Assembly (NCBI RefSeq): GCF_012939995.1
Contig: NZ_SPMZ01000050.1
Span: forward strand, 1-50,417
DNA: 50,417 nt
Direction of reading: 5' to 3'
Source: Candidatus Competibacter phosphatis
Lineage (GTDB): Bacteria; Pseudomonadota; Gammaproteobacteria; Competibacterales; Competibacteraceae
Shown: positions 46,293 through 50,417 of the stretch, piece by piece
How positions within the stretch are numbered: position 1 is the stretch's first letter
How the letters are laid out: the number at the start of each line of letters is the position of its first letter
The notes under the pieces: model-generated
What the model saw: the letters and a program-made list of their open reading frames with translations, nothing else
Told to the model about the DNA's origin: nothing
Database searches by the model: none
Position numbers and translations under genes: made by a program

Positions 46293-46321
46293 TGGACTTG
46301 GCGGAGTCCATAAGTGTTTTT
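46293..46321 (+). terminator. Candidate intrinsic terminator after the exonuclease gene
   Basis: TGGACT (46293-46298) pairs with AGTCCA (46305-46310) around a six-base loop, with GTTTTT a few bases later. It lies between the convergent exonuclease and regulator genes. Confidence 0.4.
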
Positions 46322-46345
46322 AACTTAAGACTATTCTTGGCATTT

Positions 46346-49300
46346 TTATAATTCGTTGGTGTATGCCGATGAACGATCTTGGGCCGGTTCGTTCAATAGC
46401 ACGCTTGAAGTCCTTAGATCCACGGTATCGTGACCTTCGGTGAACCATTCGTAGACCTGAGCCAGCCGGTCCAGCCCTTCTTGACGCCTGCCCTGCTCTC
46501 TCCAAAGACGGGCCAGACTATTGGCGGCGCGCAGCATGAGCATTCGTGCCTGTTGGCGCTCGGCAATCGCAAGAGCCTGGCGAAAATCTTCGGCCGCCGC
46601 CGCTGTGTCCGTGATGTTGCCGCGCATCAGGCGCAGTTCACCCCGAAGTCGGTGTAGTTCCGCCTCGTACCAGCGCTCTCCCGTGCGCTCGACCGCCGCC
46701 AATGCCTTGGTTACCGCATTGAGACCCTTATAGGTCTGGCCGCTCGTACCGTAGGCCTCGCCCAGTAAGGCAAGAAAGTAGGGCTGTATCAGCAGGGTAC
46801 CCGTCGCGTTCCACTCGTCTAGACCCTGGTGGATCAAGTCAATTCCAATTTCGGGTTGTCCCTGCTTGGCTAGTACCCAACCCTTTAAGATATGACCACC
46901 CGCGAGCCAGTAGCCGATATCCTCTCGCTCGCACAGGTCTATCAGGATTTCAGCCCGTGAGTGAAGGGTTTCAAGGTCGCCGCGACCTTGCAGGATGAGC
47001 AGGTTGACCCAAAGTATCTGCGCGATCCCAAAAGGCTGACTTAAATCCCGCGCCAATTGCAGCCCCATGTCGACTTGCTGCAGTGCTTGATCGGGGTAGC
47101 CCAGCAGCCAGCGTACCTGGGCGGCGTACATACGGCACACCACGCCAGGATCTTCGCCATATTGTGCAGCCAGGTAGCGGTGTTTTTCGAAATGATAGTG
47201 GGCCACCACGGCGTCAATGTGGATCAGCGCGCGCGCCGGATCACCGGTGTACAAATAGGTTTGACCGATCGCATTGTGGGCTGGCAAAAGCTCCTGTGTG
47301 TTTTCCTGCTCGGTCAGATCCGACAACTCCACCGCCAATGCTCGCACTTGTGGAAAGTCAGCCTGAGTTAGGAAATAGTTCCACAATCCGCAGATCGTCG
47401 GTAATAATGCCACGCTATTCGGAACTTGTCGCCGCAGTTCGCGGGCACGTTCGAAATGGCGAGCGAGTTGATGCCCGCCAAATCCCTCAATCGTAATGAG
47501 CGCCGCGCCGAGCAAAATCCGGATTGATAACTCTTGATTTAAGCGCACGGTATTCTCGGGGCACTTCTCAAGCAGGGCGAGCGCTTTCTGTAAATAGGCG
47601 TGTGCTTCACGGGCGGCGTAACGGCTGAGCGCCTTCTCTCCCGCCATGTGATAGTAATGGGTCGCCCGCTGGTAATCGTGGCCTTGCTCAAAGTGTTTGG
47701 CTAATTCGGAGACCATATCCGCAGTGTCTGCTTCGGGGATGGATTCCAGCCACTCGCCGATGGCTTGATGCAGGCGCGCGCGTCGATTGCTGCTGACGAG
47801 CCGGTACAACACCTCTTGATAAAGTCCGTGTCGAAATTCATAGCAGACGCTGGCGGTACCATCGGCCCGCTCGGTGAATCCCTGTTCGGCGATGAAGAGG
47901 TGGCGTCGCGCCAAGCTATCGCAGATATCGTCCACGCGGGACTCCGGCAAATCCAACGCAGTCGCGATTGCGGCGGTTGTGAACGCGACGCCGGCGATGC
48001 TGGCCGCTTCCAGTACCGGGTACTCGATCGCGTTCAGGTGCCGAAGCTGGCTCTCGATGAACTGTTGAAGTTCTTCGGGTAGGGTTGCCGCAATTTCAGC
48101 CAATCTGTTGGCATGATCGGCAGTGATCAACGCCGAGTGGCGCGCCAGATACTCGGTTATGGTGGCCATGAACAATGGCTGACCGCCGGTGCGTTGGTAC
48201 ACGAGGGTTGCGGCCGTATTGGCCAGATCGCCAGGCAACCTTGCGGCGATGTAAGCGCGCACGGCTGTTTTGTCCAGCGAAAGCAGCGGCAGTTCGCGGC
48301 ATTGTCCGCGCACTTGCAATTCCCGCTTCAGCGTTAGGAGGGCATGGTTCCGGACGCTCAAATCGAGTGGCCGGTAAGTGGCGATGACTAGCAATCGTGC
48401 TCCCTCGGGGCGGCGCGCCAACACCGCCAGGGCCTCGATCGTGGAAAGATCGCTCCAATGTAGGTCTTCCAACAGAAGAATCACCGGCCACTCGATGCCG
48501 AGTGTTTCGAGCGCGCTCATCAGTTCGAGCTGGTTATGTCGCATATCTGTCGGAATATGCTGCTCGCGCCATAGTGCCTCCCGTTCCTGCCGTTGCAGGA
48601 TGCCCGGTAAATACGCCAGCCAACTAGGGGCTTCGTGGCGTAGTCGATTTATCACGGCATCGCCATCCGGTCCCCGGCACATGCGGTTCAACGCGTCCAG
48701 CAGCACTAGGTAAGGCTCGCCGGTACCGTAGTGCTCGACGCATTGCCCGTAGCCCAGCCAGACCTTCTTACGAAGACATAGTTGTCGCAGCCATGCGGTG
48801 ACCAAGGTCGTTTTGCCGATACCGGCTTCGCCAGTCACGAACAGCATCTGGCGTCGACCTTGTCGGACAAGGGCAAAGCAGTCCTCCAGTTGCCTCAGTT
48901 CCGGGTTGCGCCCCAGTAGGACGGAGGCATCCGGCAAGGATCTTGTCTCGTCATCCAATGACACGCTCTGATGTAGGGGAAAAATGCGGGGATAGGTGTT
49001 TTCTCGGGTCGTTTCCAGGGCTTGAAGTGCGTCCAGATTCTGGTAAGGCGAGCGATTTTCGATGGATTCGCTGGGCGTAAGGATGCTGCTGCTAGGTAAG
49101 GGATCGTGGATCTCTTGAGTGGTGACCTCGGGAACACCACGACCGATGCTCTCCAGTGCCGTAATTCCGCGGGATTCCATCTCAAGGGCGCCAATAAAGC
49201 GATAGCCATGGCGTCCGACCGTTTCGATGAAGCGGGGATGGCGGGTGGAATCACCCAGCAGCTTGCGCAATTCCAGGATGCACTGCCGGGGCGCGGCATC

Positions 49301-49495
49301 GGCACCAAAGCGATCTGGCCAGATTGCTTGGATTAATTCGTTTCGGCTAACCACCCGTTCGCGATGTTCGATGAGATAGTGCAACACCGCGAGGGTTTTG
49401 AGGCGAACTGGTACGCACTCTGAGTCGCGATACAGGCGACCATGTGCCAAGTTCAGTCGAAAGGGGGTGAAAACCAGTTGTGGTAACTCGGACAT
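46346..49495 (-). CDS. Large transcriptional regulator: winged helix, AAA/STAND ATPase and TPR repeats
   Basis: A protein of 1049 residues. Residues 1-100 are an OmpR-type winged helix (LKTLAVLHYLIEHRERVVSR, then FIETVGRHGYRFIG). An ATPase region follows from about residue 195 (VLLGRNPELRQLE, Walker A GEAGIGKTT, Walker B ILLLEDLHWSD, as in MalT/AfsR-type STAND proteins). The C-terminal half is TPR-like helices (YHMAGEKALSRYAAREAHAYLQKAL and similar). I chose ATG 49495, with GGTGAGA before it; ATG 49549 is possible. STAND regulators switch on transcription when a ligand opens the ATPase. No clear target operon is adjacent, and the next gene is an insertion sequence. Confidence 0.85.
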   Translation of the reverse strand: MSELPQLVFTPFRLNLAHGRLYRDSECVPVRLKTLAVLHYLIEHRERVVSRNELIQAIWPDRFGADAAPRQCILELRKLLGDSTRHPRFIETVGRHGYRFIGALEMESRGITALESIGRGVPEVTTQEIHDPLPSSSILTPSESIENRSPYQNLDALQALETTRENTYPRIFPLHQSVSLDDETRSLPDASVLLGRNPELRQLEDCFALVRQGRRQMLFVTGEAGIGKTTLVTAWLRQLCLRKKVWLGYGQCVEHYGTGEPYLVLLDALNRMCRGPDGDAVINRLRHEAPSWLAYLPGILQRQEREALWREQHIPTDMRHNQLELMSALETLGIEWPVILLLEDLHWSDLSTIEALAVLARRPEGARLLVIATYRPLDLSVRNHALLTLKRELQVRGQCRELPLLSLDKTAVRAYIAARLPGDLANTAATLVYQRTGGQPLFMATITEYLARHSALITADHANRLAEIAATLPEELQQFIESQLRHLNAIEYPVLEAASIAGVAFTTAAIATALDLPESRVDDICDSLARRHLFIAEQGFTERADGTASVCYEFRHGLYQEVLYRLVSSNRRARLHQAIGEWLESIPEADTADMVSELAKHFEQGHDYQRATHYYHMAGEKALSRYAAREAHAYLQKALALLEKCPENTVRLNQELSIRILLGAALITIEGFGGHQLARHFERARELRRQVPNSVALLPTICGLWNYFLTQADFPQVRALAVELSDLTEQENTQELLPAHNAIGQTYLYTGDPARALIHIDAVVAHYHFEKHRYLAAQYGEDPGVVCRMYAAQVRWLLGYPDQALQQVDMGLQLARDLSQPFGIAQILWVNLLILQGRGDLETLHSRAEILIDLCEREDIGYWLAGGHILKGWVLAKQGQPEIGIDLIHQGLDEWNATGTLLIQPYFLALLGEAYGTSGQTYKGLNAVTKALAAVERTGERWYEAELHRLRGELRLMRGNITDTAAAAEDFRQALAIAERQQARMLMLRAANSLARLWREQGRRQEGLDRLAQVYEWFTEGHDTVDLRTSSVLLNEPAQDRSSAYTNEL

Positions 49496-49716
49496 TCTCA
49501 CCCAGCATGCATCGGATTGTTTAGTGTGGGTTAGGGATAACCAATCCATTCCTTAAGATCTTCAAAAAAAATTATACCCAAATTATATCCAAATTAGACA
49601 GTATGTTTTTGGTTATTCATCCACGATAAAAAGAGGTTTTCTAAGCTATGGAGGACGCCTGGAGCAGCAAGCGGTCATACTGGGAACCTTAGAAGCTGTA
49701 CAAAAAACTCAATTAC
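49496..49716. other. Gap between the regulator and the insertion sequence
   Basis: It contains the regulator's upstream region (AT-rich, 49550-49620) and the presumed right end of the insertion sequence. The segment GAAGCTGTACAAAAAACTC near 49690 could be the terminal inverted repeat, with a TTA just outside as a possible target duplication. The other end is outside the window, so this is only a candidate. Confidence 0.4.
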
Positions 49717-50417
49717 CTAAGCTACCTCTAAAGCAGTCCCTTGTAATAATACTCGTTCTTTACAAATTCTTCGTAACATTAGTCGAATTGAGGCCATATA
49801 AACATGACCCGTACTCGATGTGGGTTTCCGTTCGTAATCTTTGCTTAAGCGGCGAGATCGCCCGAGCCAAGCAAAGGTTCGCTCTACAACCCATCGCCGA
49901 GGTAAAACCTGAAATCCCTTATCCGTTTTCTTTTTTTTCAACAACTTCAAAAATGCAGTCGAACTGTTCCTTGACCCATTGAACAAACTTTTCACCTCTA
50001 TAACCACCATCCGCCCAGATTTTTTTGACGCTATCCACGATTGAAAACAAGGTGGTCAAGACTTGGCGAGCCGCATGACCATCGTAGATATTTGCCGCAT
50101 GAACCAGAGCGACAATAAGATAACCCGTTGTATCTACTACAATATGTCTCTTGCGGCCCTGAATCAACTTACCACCGTCGAACCCGGATTCCCGGGTTGA
50201 TTCCGGTGTCCCCTTAACGGTTTGGCTATCGATAATCCCTGCACTCGGATGCTCATTTCGACCCATTTCTTTTCGGAGTTGCTGATGGATCGCTGTATTG
50301 ATTTGCTCGATAGTATTGTTGTCAACCCATTTGTGATAATAGTAACTTATTAAGGTATAGTGGGGAAAATCTTTAGGCAAACACCGCCATTGACAACCCG
50401 TCTTGTTCAGGTAAAAA
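49717..50417 (-). mobile_element. IS5-family transposase, 5' end cut by the window and frame-broken once
   Basis: Two overlapping pieces give one DDE transposase. The N-terminal part visible from the window end (LNKTGCQWRCLPKDFP) and GIIDSQTVKGTPES with the first catalytic Asp, then [12 protein letters not shown] with the second Asp, are typical of the IS1031/ISL2-like IS5 group. After an A8 run (about 49931-49938) the frame shifts to [27 protein letters not shown], where Glu of VVERT is the third catalytic residue. Dropping one A joins them. The direction of the shift does not match a -1 programmed frameshift, so the break is more likely an error or an inactivating change. Confidence 0.88.

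Noticed and set aside
49919..50010. Programmed frameshift in the IS5 transposase
   Set aside because: The two frames need a +1 change at the A8 run, not the -1 slippage typical of IS elements, and the same type of break occurs in many chromosomal genes here.

Overview
The window looks like part of a Gammaproteobacteria chromosome. Most of it has GC-rich codon use, with a PstSCAB-PhoU phosphate system, an oxaloacetate decarboxylase pump (OadGAB), MoeB and a YheS-type ABC-F protein. The two-domain, eukaryote-like 6-phosphofructokinase together with the Oad pump is compatible with the Competibacter/Contendobacter group, but that placement is inference only. The copy appears to be draft quality. 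About fifteen genes are broken by single-base indels, nearly all repaired by removing one base from a homopolymer. I therefore annotate many split ORFs as one gene each and list the break points.

Layout. 1-4.5 kb: end of a WD40 protein, an Rpn-type nuclease, VapBC, YheS and a HicAB pair whose toxin is frame-broken. 4.5-6.7 kb: moeB, a DUF985 cupin and a DUF1028 hydrolase in one operon. 6.7-12.4 kb: the pstS-pstC-pstA-pstB-phoU operon on the minus strand, with a strong stem-loop between pstS and pstC and a possible Pho box upstream. 12.5-13.6 kb: a short-chain dehydrogenase and a decayed 3' fragment of a second phosphofructokinase gene, followed by an AT-rich gap.

14-27 kb: a same-strand chemosensory cluster. 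The order is a PATAN-like/REC protein, a CheB-like protein, a large MCP, CheW, CheY, CheA, a second CheB-like protein, then a complete nitrate/sulfonate/taurine-type ABC importer (permease, ATPase, membrane-anchored binding protein), with a PilZ gene convergent at the end. Both CheB-like proteins lack the catalytic Ser and His of the methylesterase and no cheR is present. This looks like a non-adapting signalling array tied to a transporter, and it is the most interesting system here.

27-38 kb: tandem-domain pfk, oadB-oadA-oadG, a two-gene XPB-type helicase operon and a ChaA-like antiporter. 38-43.4 kb: an AT-richer accessory block (NhaA, a lipoprotein, a formyltransferase with a C-terminal membrane segment, a MepA-like endopeptidase, an FG-GAP-like exported protein) with tandem repeats and a long hairpin. 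43.4-46.3 kb: a Zn-macrodomain/SirTM ADP-ribosylation pair and a 3'-5' exonuclease. 46.3-50.4 kb: a large winged-helix/ATPase/TPR regulator and an IS5-family transposase cut by the window end.
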